NCBI GenBank assembly: GCA_022711465.1
Contig: JAKLEZ010000010.1
Span: forward strand, 150,646-214,645
Direction of reading: 5' to 3'
From: Planctomycetota bacterium
Lineage (GTDB): Bacteria > Planctomycetota > Phycisphaerae > UBA1845 > PWPN01
DNA length: 64,000 nucleotides
Made by a program: the position numbers and the translations under genes. Below are positions 43,895 to 53,517 of the stretch, one piece after another. A model generated the notes under the pieces. It worked only from the letters and a program-made list of their open reading frames with translations. It made no database searches and was not told where the DNA came from. The stretch's first letter is position 1. Every line of letters begins with the position of its first letter.

Positions 43895-45880
43895 TTACTT
43901 CTTCCAAATGCAGCGGTAGTTGAAGCGCCGGTTCGGGGCACTGTCACCGTGAGTGCACAGGGAGATGGGTGCATCGAGTGTTGCTGGGTTGTCGGCCCAG
44001 TGGAAGTCGAAAATGAAGGCGTTGCGGTTGTCCAGCCCGAGGAGCGCCCGGGGAACGGCCAGTTCGAGCCTATTGCCCTTCACGGCACAGGGAACTCGCG
44101 CCGCTTCGACCCAGGCTTTCCCATCGTAGCGCAGGACTGTCGTGGTCTTCGCGTCGACGACCTGCTTGTTCACCAGAAAATCATAGCCAAACCAGCCGGT
44201 CCCGTGGTCGTTGTCCGCGTCGATGAGCAGCAGCATCCAGTTCCGGTCCGTGCAAGGCGTGAGGGCGTCCTTCGTCTCCGCGTAAAACCCGATTTCCTTC
44301 TCGCTCACGAGCAGCTTGCAGGTCACGATGTCGTTGCGGCCCGAGTCGTCCTTGTAGTGCAGCCCGCCGTAGCCCGGGTAGTCGCGGTGAATCGTGTCGC
44401 CGATGGTGTCGCGGTACTCGACGTTGGCTTTGTCCCAATCGGTGAAGTCACCGTCGATGGAGACCGCCATATCGCCAGTCAACAGGGGGATTGGTCGGAC
44501 GCCCTTGTAACGCCGGATGTTCTGACCCATCTGCATGTAGTAATTGTCCGCGTAGCCGCCTTTCATCGGCTGGCAGGTGCGGTTGAATTCGCTGTTGTAC
44601 TGATCGATGAAACGGTACGTGGAATCGCGGCCCATGAAGCGGAAGGTCTGCCCTTCGGCAGGGTGATACTTGCCCGCGGACCACTCGTTCCAGTCGTTGA
44701 TGTAGATCATCCGCGGATTGGCCTGGATGGCCTCGTCCCAGCGCTCCTGGAAGTAGATGCCGTAGCCTTCGGGATGCTCGACCGTTTTGCCGAGCCACGG
44801 GACATAGGTGGGTACGGGCAGGTCGTATTCGTTCAACTCCGGCTCGCCACGTTCGCGGGTCCAGCACTTGCCGGTCAGGCTCACGGGATGTTGCGCGGGT
44901 GTGACGGCGGCCTCTTCCTTCTCGCCCTTGTGCCGCGACACGAGCGCGTCCGGGTTCATCTTACGCACCTTGTCGTCGCCCAGGTCGTAACCGAAGCTCC
45001 AGTTGTCCTCCGTCCCGACGAAGCGCTTGCCGGCCCACTCGTAATAGCCCCACCACATGGTCCGCAGCGTGAAGAAGTCCTTCACCGCCTTGGTGTAGTC
45101 CTGGTAGAACTCTTCGGTGTACTCCGGGTCGCCGTAGTGCGGGTGGTTCGGATCGGTCTTCGCGGCCGCGTCGTAATGCGGGTTGGGATGCCGGATGCCG
45201 CTGCCAGTGGAGTCTACGGTGGGGCTGCCGTTGTAGAGTAACAGCGGCTTGCCGTCCCAGTAGTACCAGAGGTCCTTGTACTTCCCGGCTTTGTAGATCT
45301 TCTCATAGAGGTCCTGAACAACCGTGATGGATGGGCCGTTGAAGGCCCAGAAACAGAATTGCGGGACCTTGTTGCCCTCGGCTTTCATCTGCTGCATCAC
45401 GGGGAACACGACGTCCCACTCGTCCCAGTAGCGCACGGCGTTGGTCACGTCCATGATGAGCACATCCACGCCCGCGTCAGACAGCATCGACATGTCCTTG
45501 CGGATGACGTAACGGTCCTTGCTCAGGAAGTAGCCCATCTCCGGTTCGCCCCAGTGATACATGCCCTCGGTCCAGAGCGGGTTTTTCGCGTCGAGGCGCG
45601 CGGCCGGGTCCTTGGCGAGGATCTTCGTCACGTCGGCGGCATAGGGACTCTTGAGGCCCGCGAGGCTGTCGCTGTGCCAAGTGATGTAGAAGATGCTCAC
45701 GACGCGCAGCTGGTCCGTCTTAACGGGGCCTACGTCGGCCATGGTCGGCATGGTGCGGCCCAGGGCATCCGTTGCGACCCACGTGTCCGCGTGAAGGTCG
45801 CGAAACGCGGGGTCGCCGGCGTGGGCGAGGCCTGATGCCGCGAACAAAGCGATTACGAGAAGGGGTGGCTGGAATCTCAT
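43895..45880 (-). CDS. GH99/GH71-like secreted protein with CBM9-like end
   Basis: A 661-aa protein; the ATG at 45880 follows AAGGAG at 6 nt (the frame stays open to 46030). After the signal peptide (LLVIALFAASGLAHAG) a barrel-like domain follows: VVSIFYITWHSDSLAGLK, MSMLSDAGVDVLIMDVTNAV, then GKPLLLYNGSPTV, ending around RMIYINDWNEWSAGKY. This order is that of GH71/GH99-type barrels that work on mannan or glucan. The last 200 residues look like a CBM9 domain (VSIDGDFTDWDKANVEYRD). Catalytic residues could not be fixed by eye. The gene stands alone; its upstream neighbour is a beta-lactamase relic on the same strand. Confidence 0.78.
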   Translation of the reverse strand: MRFQPPLLVIALFAASGLAHAGDPAFRDLHADTWVATDALGRTMPTMADVGPVKTDQLRVVSIFYITWHSDSLAGLKSPYAADVTKILAKDPAARLDAKNPLWTEGMYHWGEPEMGYFLSKDRYVIRKDMSMLSDAGVDVLIMDVTNAVRYWDEWDVVFPVMQQMKAEGNKVPQFCFWAFNGPSITVVQDLYEKIYKAGKYKDLWYYWDGKPLLLYNGSPTVDSTGSGIRHPNPHYDAAAKTDPNHPHYGDPEYTEEFYQDYTKAVKDFFTLRTMWWGYYEWAGKRFVGTEDNWSFGYDLGDDKVRKMNPDALVSRHKGEKEEAAVTPAQHPVSLTGKCWTRERGEPELNEYDLPVPTYVPWLGKTVEHPEGYGIYFQERWDEAIQANPRMIYINDWNEWSAGKYHPAEGQTFRFMGRDSTYRFIDQYNSEFNRTCQPMKGGYADNYYMQMGQNIRRYKGVRPIPLLTGDMAVSIDGDFTDWDKANVEYRDTIGDTIHRDYPGYGGLHYKDDSGRNDIVTCKLLVSEKEIGFYAETKDALTPCTDRNWMLLLIDADNDHGTGWFGYDFLVNKQVVDAKTTTVLRYDGKAWVEAARVPCAVKGNRLELAVPRALLGLDNRNAFIFDFHWADNPATLDAPISLCTHGDSAPNRRFNYRCIWKK

Positions 45881-46093
45881 CGTGGTCTCCTTGGGGCGGC
45901 GACAAGCCGATGGCTGAGTCCAAGAGAGTACGCACCACATCGGCACAACGCAAGACGATTGTACCGGTTGAGATGCTGGTTTGAAGACTGACGGGAAATG
46001 TGATTCCGCGCGAAGGCGGCTGCAGGGCACAACGCCGTCAAAGGACGCTATTCCGCCTTGGCCGCGTGTTGATGAACATCGCGTTAATGCCGC

Positions 46094-46657
46094 CTACCTG
46101 GATCCGAAGTAGAATGAGGCGACCTTCTCCGCCAGCTTCGTGGCAATCTCCTCGCCGGTGTTCGTGAGGACGATGACCACCAGCCGGTCGTCTGGATAGC
46201 GTTGAACGCTGGCCGAGAAGCCGGAAGTCGAGCCGCTATGACCAATGCTGCGGTGTCCCTCCAGAGTTCCAATTCGCCAGCCGAAGCCGTAAGTCATCGG
46301 CGAGCCGTCGTTCAGTTTTCCGGGCGTCCACATCTGGGCCTTGCTCGCCGCCGTCAGGAGTTTATCCCCATCCAACGCGGCGTTCCACTTCGCGAGGTCG
46401 CACACGGTTGCAGCGATCGCCCCGGCTGCACACACGTCCGTCAGATCATCATCGCGGTTGATGCGGACGTGATTTGTCGTTTCTTCGTAGCCACTGGCGC
46501 GATGCGGGATGATCTGCCGCGGATTGCGGTCCGTCGTGGCGTTCATGCCTATAGGGCGGAAAATGCGCTCCGCCATGAACTCCCAGTAGGTCTTACCGCT
46601 GACGGCCTCGATCACGTATCCCAGCAGGCTGTAACCGGAGACTTTTGCATGACGATT
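46094..46657 (-). pseudogene. Serine beta-lactamase-family relic, N-terminus missing
   Basis: About 185 codons of the C-terminal part of a class C beta-lactamase/esterase-type protein: SGYSLLGYVIEAVSGKTYWE, FRPIGMNATTD, YGFGWRIGTLEG and GHSGSTSGF (the KTG-equivalent HSG). The SxxK nucleophile region is absent, and homology ends abruptly at about 46657, where a different fragment begins. It cannot be a functional hydrolase. Confidence 0.72.
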
Positions 46658-46889
46658 GGGCCCTGAGGACGGAGCACGCAGCAACATCGATAGAACCAGA
46701 CCCAATCGACGTGAAGCGGACTGGTGTTCGGTCTACGTCCGTGTTCGTTGGCAGATCACCGACGGTTTCCAGTGTCCTTTGGCGGGTGACACGGTGCGGT
46801 TGCCTGGCAATGATGCTCCGGACTCGTATGCCGTCAACCACGGCCATCAGACAGACCAGCGGCTCCTGCGTCCAAGACTGGATCGGTGT

Positions 46890-47012
46890 TAGCCGGGGTC
46901 AGGCAACACGATCGCCGACCTGGCGGGAAGTGGCGATGGCGACGTGGATCAGGAGGATTGCGCGCTATTCAAAGGCATACGAACGGCCTTGCGGTATGCA
47001 TCGGACTTGTGA
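46890..47012 (+). pseudogene. Tail of a tagged secreted protein, remnant
   Basis: A plus-strand frame reads SGDGDVDQEDCALFKGI and stops at 47012. It matches the calcium-loop half of the dockerin-like tag, but the second half and any upstream domain are missing. The 230 bp before it (46660-46890) is open in several frames without recognisable identity. Confidence 0.4.
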
Positions 47013-47028
47013 TGGAAATACTGGTTCC

Positions 47029-49299
47029 CTACTCGAACCTGTACTCCGCGCGACACGAGCGAGTCGGGCCTTCGGAACTCCCGGACAGGATCCGGTGGTC
47101 CTCCGAGAGACGCAGCTCCATATCCAGCGAAGGGCAGAAGGTGGAGATGCCGTGCTCGTCCTCGTCCGTCCGCACCTCAGACACATGCCCCTGCATGATC
47201 TCAAGCGTGCCGACGACATGATAGGACGTGTAGGTGGAGACATACGTCCCGAGTCCCGTGAAGTACAACCCCGTGAACACGAACACCGGGTCCTCCTCGG
47301 TCTCCGATCGCAGGTGGATGCGCCTTGGCATGGTGCTACAGTTGCTCGGCGGGCATTCAGGCATGCGCTCGTGCGTGGTCGTGCGGTTGCCGCGGACGTG
47401 CTCGACCCGACGCTCCCATGCCGTGTACGACCAGAGCTCGCTCTCCGGCGGCTCGTGCGTCGCGTACCACTCGTACTCGGAGGAGGTGGTGATGGTCTGT
47501 TCGAGGATATAGAACGAGCCCCCTTCCTCGTCGTGGATCAGCGTCTCCTCCGATCGGGTCGTGCCGTGCCAGGTGTAGTCTCCGGGCTGCAGGCTCACGC
47601 CCTCGTCCTCGCGCCCGTTGCCGGGACCGCTGGCATTCCAGGTGCACTCGACGTAGCCGCGCCATTGTGGGACGCACACGTCCTGGGTATCGAAGCTGAC
47701 GGTGCCGCTGAGCTCGGCGTTGGGGCGCGTCTCGTCCAGTTCGCCGGTGCTGAGAATGAGAATCAGCCCGGTGACCCGTTCCGCCTCCCGTCCGCGGCAG
47801 AAGACCAGCTCGTCATGTGAGGAGACATCCCGGTGGAGCCAGTTACCTCCCACCCGGTACACGGCCTGAATGCCCCACTGGTTGTCGTCGCGCTTGCGGA
47901 CCGCCCTCAGGTCGAAAACCACCCTGTCCACATCATCGTCGAACGTGTAGACGAGGTAGCGCATGCCGCCGGAGTACGCGAACACGCCCTGGAAGTCCAC
48001 CGTGTTCGAGCGTACGCGGTGCCGGGTCAACGAGTACCCCGAGGGCGAATGTATCGGAGCGCCACTGGCGTCCTGGTAGTACTTGTAAGGCGGCGTGTTG
48101 AGGTTCCAGAGGGCGAATTCCTTGAACTCGCTCTGGAAGATCGGGCTGCTGGTCAGCGCCGGCACGATGCCGTCCCGGTAGATCTGGCGATACAGGTCGT
48201 GCACGATCGCCCCGGTCTTGCCCTGGCGCTGGTAGAGGAAGAACCAGTATAGATAGGACGAGTACTCGAGCGTTCCCTCCTGGGAGAAGAACTCACGGGT
48301 CAGGTTGCTGAAGCCGCTGGGGTCGTATTCGTGCTCGGTGTTGGTGTCAGGGTAGACGAACTCCTGAGCCCACGTGGCCGTCGATTCCCACAACCAACGA
48401 GCGTTGGCGGGGATGTAGTCGGTGTTGGTGTAATCCTGGAAGCAGTGAAACAGCTCGTGAACCGCAGTCGCGCGGAGGCGATCGTCGTCGAGTGAGTGGC
48501 GGATCTGGATGTGGCAGCGCTCCTGGGCTTCCAGGTGGCTCATCCATTCGCGCCCATAAATGTTCGCGGGCAGTTGTTCGGTCAGTTCCACGCGAATGAA
48601 GTCCGTCGGCTCGGTGAACCCCAGGCCAACGTACATCGGGTATGCCGTCTCGAACGCCTCCAGGATGATGTCACGCTGCCGTTCGGTGCCCGCAGGCGCG
48701 GTGATGACGAAATACGAGCCGTCGGGTGCCGGGCGGATCATCGCGTTGCGGACGCTTGTCTTGCCGGGGGCGGAGGTCCCGCAGACCTGCCGTGACGTTA
48801 CCGTGCGCGCAGCCGTCACGGGGCCGTGGTAAAAGGCCGACTCCGGATCCTCGAACGAGAGCGTGTAAGGTCGCAGGGCCTCCTGTGTCGCCGGCGAGAA
48901 GCTCGGCAACCGCAGGCGGATCTCGCGCAGGAGCGAGGTGTCGTCGATGCCCGGGTCCGGATCACCCCGGTACACCGGATCCAGTTGCTCGGGGTGGTAC
49001 GCCGCCTGGACCTCAAGCAGGCAACGGTGCTCCTCGGTGATGCTGCCGGCTTGGTACGCCCGGCGAATCAGGTCCGACGAGCGAGTGGATGCGGGCGTCT
49101 CAATGCTGGCCGGCGCGCCGGCGGTTGCATCCATCCACGCGTCAAGGCTGGCCATGTCGCGGATCGGCTCGAGCACGCGCCTGTCATCCACCACCGGGCC
49201 GGCGGACGGGCAACCCCAGAGGAATACCACCGCCAGCGCGGACATCACCGGCAACAGGAGGAACCTGATGGCCCGAGGCTGAATCGACTGAGCGGACAT
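47029..49299 (-). CDS. Lipoprotein with HExxH metallopeptidase-like domain
   Basis: A 756-aa protein; the ATG at 49299 is preceded by AGGAG. A lipoprotein signal is seen with lipobox LWGC. The zinc motif is VHELFHCFQDYTNTDY (HExxH), then WLWESTATWAQEFVYPD, where the Glu of WES probably is the third ligand, as in gluzincin-type peptidases. The first 200 residues are helical, without a motif. The last 350 residues form an all-beta region rich in Trp and Tyr. No dockerin-type tag is present; anchoring would be by lipid. The promoter and leader are shared with the metallopeptidase-like gene ending at 41439. The substrate is unknown. Confidence 0.82.
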   Translation of the reverse strand: MSAQSIQPRAIRFLLLPVMSALAVVFLWGCPSAGPVVDDRRVLEPIRDMASLDAWMDATAGAPASIETPASTRSSDLIRRAYQAGSITEEHRCLLEVQAAYHPEQLDPVYRGDPDPGIDDTSLLREIRLRLPSFSPATQEALRPYTLSFEDPESAFYHGPVTAARTVTSRQVCGTSAPGKTSVRNAMIRPAPDGSYFVITAPAGTERQRDIILEAFETAYPMYVGLGFTEPTDFIRVELTEQLPANIYGREWMSHLEAQERCHIQIRHSLDDDRLRATAVHELFHCFQDYTNTDYIPANARWLWESTATWAQEFVYPDTNTEHEYDPSGFSNLTREFFSQEGTLEYSSYLYWFFLYQRQGKTGAIVHDLYRQIYRDGIVPALTSSPIFQSEFKEFALWNLNTPPYKYYQDASGAPIHSPSGYSLTRHRVRSNTVDFQGVFAYSGGMRYLVYTFDDDVDRVVFDLRAVRKRDDNQWGIQAVYRVGGNWLHRDVSSHDELVFCRGREAERVTGLILILSTGELDETRPNAELSGTVSFDTQDVCVPQWRGYVECTWNASGPGNGREDEGVSLQPGDYTWHGTTRSEETLIHDEEGGSFYILEQTITTSSEYEWYATHEPPESELWSYTAWERRVEHVRGNRTTTHERMPECPPSNCSTMPRRIHLRSETEEDPVFVFTGLYFTGLGTYVSTYTSYHVVGTLEIMQGHVSEVRTDEDEHGISTFCPSLDMELRLSEDHRILSGSSEGPTRSCRAEYRFE

Positions 49300-49391
49300 G
49301 GCAGTGCTCCTGAGAAGGGTCGTTGCCCGAGATTTCCCATATGACCCTGCCCAGCTCCGCCGCCGGGCGGTATTCCATCATTGTACAGCGC
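49300..49391 (-). promoter_or_regulatory. Promoter and leader shared with the 43.4-kb gene (copy B)
   Basis: On the minus strand the -10 TACAAT (49385-49380) is followed by GAATACCGCCCGGCGGCG and GGTCATATGGGAAATCTCGG. This matches copy A at 43404-43485 over about 65 bp; the last 30 bp before the ATG differ. Confidence 0.65.
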
Positions 49392-49714
49392 CCCTGTGTT
49401 CGACGGCTACGGCGTGCACCTGTACCGTGTAGAACGGTAGTACTCTATGGTCCATGCCGGGGGCCGTCGAGCGTCTGAACCGCGCCGCCGGATATGTCGC
49501 CGCGACTCGGCGGTGGCCGGTTCTGCTCATTCGATGGGTGGCGCTTCCGCTTTCAGTTCCAGGAAGCTTTGACCCACGGAGCGTGCGGGGCGGCGATCGG
49601 GAGGCGGGTCTGGGGCAGCAGGAATCCCGCGCTGGCTCTTGAGACCGTGCCCGCCCTCGTATTCGACGGTGTCACGCCCCAAGAAGCCGTTCGCATCTGC
49701 CAACGGTAGTGCGG
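49392..49714. other. Intergenic region, nothing recognised
   Basis: About 320 bp. Overlapping plus-strand frames (49454-49709) end in a coding-like VPALVFDGVTPQEAVRI but lack a start signal and a known family; possibly a gene-end relic. Confidence 0.35.
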
Positions 49715-49969
49715 TCACTCGGCAAACCAGGGCCAGTCGCGCTTGTAGTGCCGGTAGTACAGGCCAACCGCGCCCATGCCCACCAGACCGGCGTAGGCCG
49801 TGAGCACGTTCTCGCAGATCATTGCTACAACTCCCTGGCACGAGAAAAACCGTTGCACGGAAATGAAATACAGAAGGACGAGCACGCCACCGGTCAGCGA
49901 AACGGCCAAGAACACGGCTGGGCGCAAGGCCAGATGGGCCAGAGGTGCCGAGCAGATCACCAACCCCAC
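49715..49969 (-). CDS. Small two-helix membrane protein
   Basis: An 84-aa protein with two transmembrane helices: about residues 17-37 (AVFLAVSLTGGVLVLLYFIS) and about 50-70 (CENVLTAYAGLVGMGAVGLY). It ends in YRHYKRDWPWFAE. It lies 30 bp after the amidohydrolase on the same strand, so the two are likely co-transcribed. No family is recognised. The short length leaves some doubt that it is expressed. Confidence 0.55.
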   Translation of the reverse strand: MGLVICSAPLAHLALRPAVFLAVSLTGGVLVLLYFISVQRFFSCQGVVAMICENVLTAYAGLVGMGAVGLYYRHYKRDWPWFAE

Positions 49970-49999
49970 ATGGCGAGGAGGAGTCCTGCTGGTCGACGC

Positions 50000-51364
50000 C
50001 TACTCGCCCGGCACGGCTCTGCGAATGCCGGCAGGATCGCAGAGCCATCCGCCGCGCACAACTGCGGAGATCCGCCGCGTGTTCCGAACGTCGAAGCACG
50101 GATCCGCATCCAGAATGACCAGGTCGGCCAGCTTGCCCGGCGAGATCGTTCCCAACTGGTCTTGCCGGTTCAATGCCCGGGCGTTGTTGATCGTGGCGGC
50201 GGCCAGAGCCGCTGCGGGCGTTAGCCCGGATTCAACCAGCATCTTGAGTTCCTGATGCAGCGAGCAGCCCGGCGGCACGTACGGCTCCGGCGTATCCGTC
50301 CCCGCCAACAGCGGTACGCCCGCCCGGTACAGCAGGCCGGTGAGTTCCTTGTACTTGTCAACTTCCTTCCGGCGGGCTTCGCGGGTCCCCGTCGGCAGCG
50401 GATGCTCTTGGGCGTAGGCGTGCCAGTAGTCGAGCATCCGCCGGGGCACGCAAGCCAGATCGGGATGATTCCGGACTTCCTCAAGGTCATTGAGGTAGAT
50501 CATGTTGCGGAACACCACCAGCGTCGGATCGACGTTGACGTGGCGTTCTGCCAAGGCCGCGATCAAACCCCGGGCTCGCGGGTTGTTGAGGTCGAGATTC
50601 GCCCGATGGTTGGGTTGCCCGGCCACCTCGGCCGGGATGATGTAGTTGAACACCGACCAGATGTGCTCCAGGCTGTCGATGCCATCCTCCACTGCCTCCT
50701 GGGCTGAGTAAGCCCCGAGATGGGCCATGACTTTCATGCCCACCCGGTGACCTTCCTTGATCACCTCGCGGCCAACAGCCCGCGGCGTACCAACGTAGAT
50801 CTTCAGCGTGCTCACGTACCACTTGGCCATGTCGTCGACAAACGCCGGAGCCTTCGCCGGGTCGGTGAGTGCGTATCCGACATCGCGATGCAGAGGCGGA
50901 TCGCCATCGATGAGCGGGCTGGTCAGGAACACGCGTGGGCAGACTTGAGGGCGGAGTTCGGCAGAGCGGGCGATGACCGCCTGGGCCACGATTGCGTCAC
51001 CTGCGTCGCGCACGCTGGTCACCCCGCTGGCCAGGAACATCGGCAGGAACTCGTCTCCGGCCAGATGTGACAAGTCTGTCAGGTGGACCAGGTGTGCATG
51101 GGCATCGATCAGACCTGGGACGAGGAACTTGCCTCGACAATCCACGACCCGCGCACCGAGCGGCAACTCGCCACTTGATCCGGAAACCGAACGTATGCGA
51201 CCATCCTCGATCAGGACCGTCCGATCGAGCTGAAAGCCCCCAACGATCGGATCGAACACCGCGCCACCTCGAAGAACGAGGGGCCGCGGGCCGACGCTCA
51301 GCGCGCACCCGGACCCGGTAGCGAAGAGACCGACAACCAAGGAAACAAGGCTCATCCACCGCAT
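50000..51364 (-). CDS. Amidohydrolase-family lipoprotein (imidazolonepropionase/prolidase-like)
   Basis: A 454-aa protein from the ATG at 51364; the frame is open to 51433, but the signal peptide (MRWMSLVSLVVGLFATGSGC, lipobox GSGC) begins here. The body is a metal-dependent amidohydrolase: small beta-domain start (VLRGGAVFDPIVGG), first metal site FLVPGLIDAHAHLVHL (HxH), the HLGAYSAQEAVEDGIDSLEH segment with two further His, and the metal Asp in LLAGTDTPEPYVPPG. It ends in the typical GKLADLVILDADP. Members cut cyclic amides, peptides or carbamates. Lipid-anchored secreted versions occur in several phyla; the substrate is unknown. Confidence 0.9.
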   Translation of the reverse strand: MRWMSLVSLVVGLFATGSGCALSVGPRPLVLRGGAVFDPIVGGFQLDRTVLIEDGRIRSVSGSSGELPLGARVVDCRGKFLVPGLIDAHAHLVHLTDLSHLAGDEFLPMFLASGVTSVRDAGDAIVAQAVIARSAELRPQVCPRVFLTSPLIDGDPPLHRDVGYALTDPAKAPAFVDDMAKWYVSTLKIYVGTPRAVGREVIKEGHRVGMKVMAHLGAYSAQEAVEDGIDSLEHIWSVFNYIIPAEVAGQPNHRANLDLNNPRARGLIAALAERHVNVDPTLVVFRNMIYLNDLEEVRNHPDLACVPRRMLDYWHAYAQEHPLPTGTREARRKEVDKYKELTGLLYRAGVPLLAGTDTPEPYVPPGCSLHQELKMLVESGLTPAAALAAATINNARALNRQDQLGTISPGKLADLVILDADPCFDVRNTRRISAVVRGGWLCDPAGIRRAVPGE

Positions 51365-51562
51365 GGCCGTTCGTCGGAAGATCACGGGCGACTTGCCAGT
51401 ATCAGGTGTCCACACGCGTACCAAAGAGGCCACCCGGGGCTTGCCAGGGCGACCAAGTTCGCGTCTCCTCGACCGGCCGCAGCCATGTTCCGCGACCGAC
51501 CAACGACTGACCGCTCGTCATATAGCAGTTCCGCCTTCCTGTCCAGCCCTGAGCCAGCGACC

Positions 51563-51864
51563 TCTGAAGAATATGCGTCTATGCACTGCAGGGCGAGAAG
51601 ACGCTCCTGGCCTGGCGTCGAGACGCCGATAACACCTTGCAGACCGAACTGATCGATGGCCGCAAACCAAAGCCCATCCACGGTCAGGCGATCGACTCGC
51701 CACCGGGAGATGCGAACTTAAGGGAGGCGCGTCTACGATTCTATGATCCCTGGCAGGATCGTTGGAAGGACGGTCAGATGACCGGCACACGGATTCTGCT
51801 GGCGGATTTCTCACGATCCATCGTCGTCCGTCTTGAGTGCATGTCCGCACCGCCACAGCGGTGA
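51563..51864 (+). pseudogene. C-terminal relic of a secreted protein
   Basis: The frame VYALQGEKTLLAWRRDADN ... LRFYDPWQDRWKDG ... LLADFSRSIVVRLE resembles the beta-sandwich end of secreted glycosidase-like proteins. No start codon with a ribosome site and no upstream catalytic part exist. The rest of the 581-bp gap (51365-51945) between the divergent amidohydrolase and deacetylase-like genes shows nothing else. Confidence 0.4.
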
Positions 51865-51945
51865 AGAGCAGGCCTCGAAGCGTTTGGCCGCAGCCTTGGC
51901 TCTCCCTATTCCCTCATAAGGGGAACCGCAATAGGATATATACCC

Positions 51946-53331
51946 ATGCTCCAACTCTCACGCCGCGCGTTGCTGAAGCGAACTGCTCTGCAGGCCGCTG
52001 CTGCAGGGCTGGCCCTCAGAACCGCTACGAGTTCTGGGCAAGTCGCAGGCAGTCGCCCCGCACAAGTGGCCGACGTCAGCGTGCTGAACCCCCGCAACCG
52101 CGTGCCGGTGTCACTGATCATCGACGACTCGACCTGCCTGGTGAATCTGAATCGTCTCGCCGTTCCTCAATTTGCCGAGGCATGGGGAAAGAGGCAGGTT
52201 TTTCGGCAGCCCTGGCGGGACTGGCCAATGGAGATTCCGGATGCGTTCGTTCGCAAGTTCGCCGACTATTCCGACGAACACGGCATCAAGGGCAAGTACA
52301 GCCTGGTGCCCTTCCCCGCCTGCGTAGGCCGGTTGGACCGCGGCCTGCCCGGCTGGACCGCCCAGGCACTTGATGACAGTCTCAACCTGGTGCGCACCCG
52401 CCTCCTGCCCAACTGGGACATTCATCCCGAGATGATCACCCACACCTGGGCGATCGACACCAAGACGGGCCATCCCTATCCGGAACGTACGCTGAAGTAC
52501 ATGGAGAATTGGGATTGGTCGGTCGGCCGGTCCACCGATGAGCTGGCCGATTATATGGCCTATGCGCTACGGATTCTCAGAAACGTGGGCCTGCCCTGTG
52601 AAGGGATCACGACTCCCGGCGGCTTCGGCTCACGTGTCCTGCCGGAACTGGCCCAGGCGACACTCCAATCCTGCCGTGATGTGTTCCATGCCGAGATCCC
52701 GCACTACTTCCGTCATCTGCATGAAGAAGGTCCTCAAAGCGTGGCCCCGCGAGTCGAATACGCGTCCGGTCTGGATGGCGACGATCCACACTGCGTGGTT
52801 TCGATCATCGGCTGTACTGGCGACTGGACCGGCGGTTGGGACTGCTCCAATCGAGGTGATCTCGACCGTTTCATTGCTCCCGACCTCAAGACCGGCCGCC
52901 TCGTCGAGGTGATCGAGCGCGGCCAGCCAGCCATCCTGGTTGGTCATTGGACCGGCATCTACTTCAACGGCGAAGAAGTGGGATTCAAGATCCTGCAGGA
53001 GGTCGTGCAGCGCCTGCATCGGCGCTTCGACCACCTGCTCTGGATGAAACTGAGCCAGATCGCCCGTTACTGGGCTGCTCGCCAATTGACCCACATCGAC
53101 AGGGATGGGGTTGGGCTCTCGCTGCAAGCCCCCTTCGCCAGTGCGGACTTCACGATCCAAGTGGCCGCCCACGGTAGCGCCGCACCGCAACTGCAGGTTG
53201 GCGAAACACGCACTGCTCTTCGTGAGATAAACCGCGCTGCCAATCTCAAGGCGGGAATGTGGTTACGGGAAGGTGACCGCCTGGTGCTCTGCTTTGACCT
53301 GCCCCGCGGACACTCGCGGCTGAGACTGTAA
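51946..53331 (+). CDS. Tat-exported polysaccharide-deacetylase-like protein
   Basis: A 461-aa protein. The N-terminus is a twin-arginine signal: SRRALLKR, then a hydrophobic Ala/Leu stretch to about residue 30. The body starts with VPVSLIIDDSTCLVN, like the first motif (two Asp) of NodB-type deacetylases, followed by FADYSDEHGIKGKYSLVPF, which fits the barrel's next strand, and HTWAIDTKTGHPY. The family match is weak, and the usual HxxxH pair was not clearly found. Its partners are unknown; the gene stands alone in an eroded neighbourhood. Confidence 0.65.
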   Translation: MLQLSRRALLKRTALQAAAAGLALRTATSSGQVAGSRPAQVADVSVLNPRNRVPVSLIIDDSTCLVNLNRLAVPQFAEAWGKRQVFRQPWRDWPMEIPDAFVRKFADYSDEHGIKGKYSLVPFPACVGRLDRGLPGWTAQALDDSLNLVRTRLLPNWDIHPEMITHTWAIDTKTGHPYPERTLKYMENWDWSVGRSTDELADYMAYALRILRNVGLPCEGITTPGGFGSRVLPELAQATLQSCRDVFHAEIPHYFRHLHEEGPQSVAPRVEYASGLDGDDPHCVVSIIGCTGDWTGGWDCSNRGDLDRFIAPDLKTGRLVEVIERGQPAILVGHWTGIYFNGEEVGFKILQEVVQRLHRRFDHLLWMKLSQIARYWAARQLTHIDRDGVGLSLQAPFASADFTIQVAAHGSAAPQLQVGETRTALREINRAANLKAGMWLREGDRLVLCFDLPRGHSRLRL

Positions 53332-53517
53332 AGTGGTGGTCAACAATCAAACGTCCCGGCCGTGGCCCGGACCTACTTCGACGGTGTCAGCGAGGAGTGG
53401 AGCGATCCAAAGAGCTTGATGAACTCTTCCTCAGGCTGGGCATCGAGTCGAAGAAGCACCGCGATGAGTACCCTGTATGAGGAGCCCTCGGCCGCCTGGG
53501 TCATCGGCGTAACATCG
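53332..53517. other. Intergenic DNA after the deacetylase-like gene
   Basis: Part of an 857-bp gap (53332-54188) before the HEAT gene. The gap holds only the beta-helix protein remnant at 53518-53808; the remaining bases show no supported feature. Confidence 0.45.
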
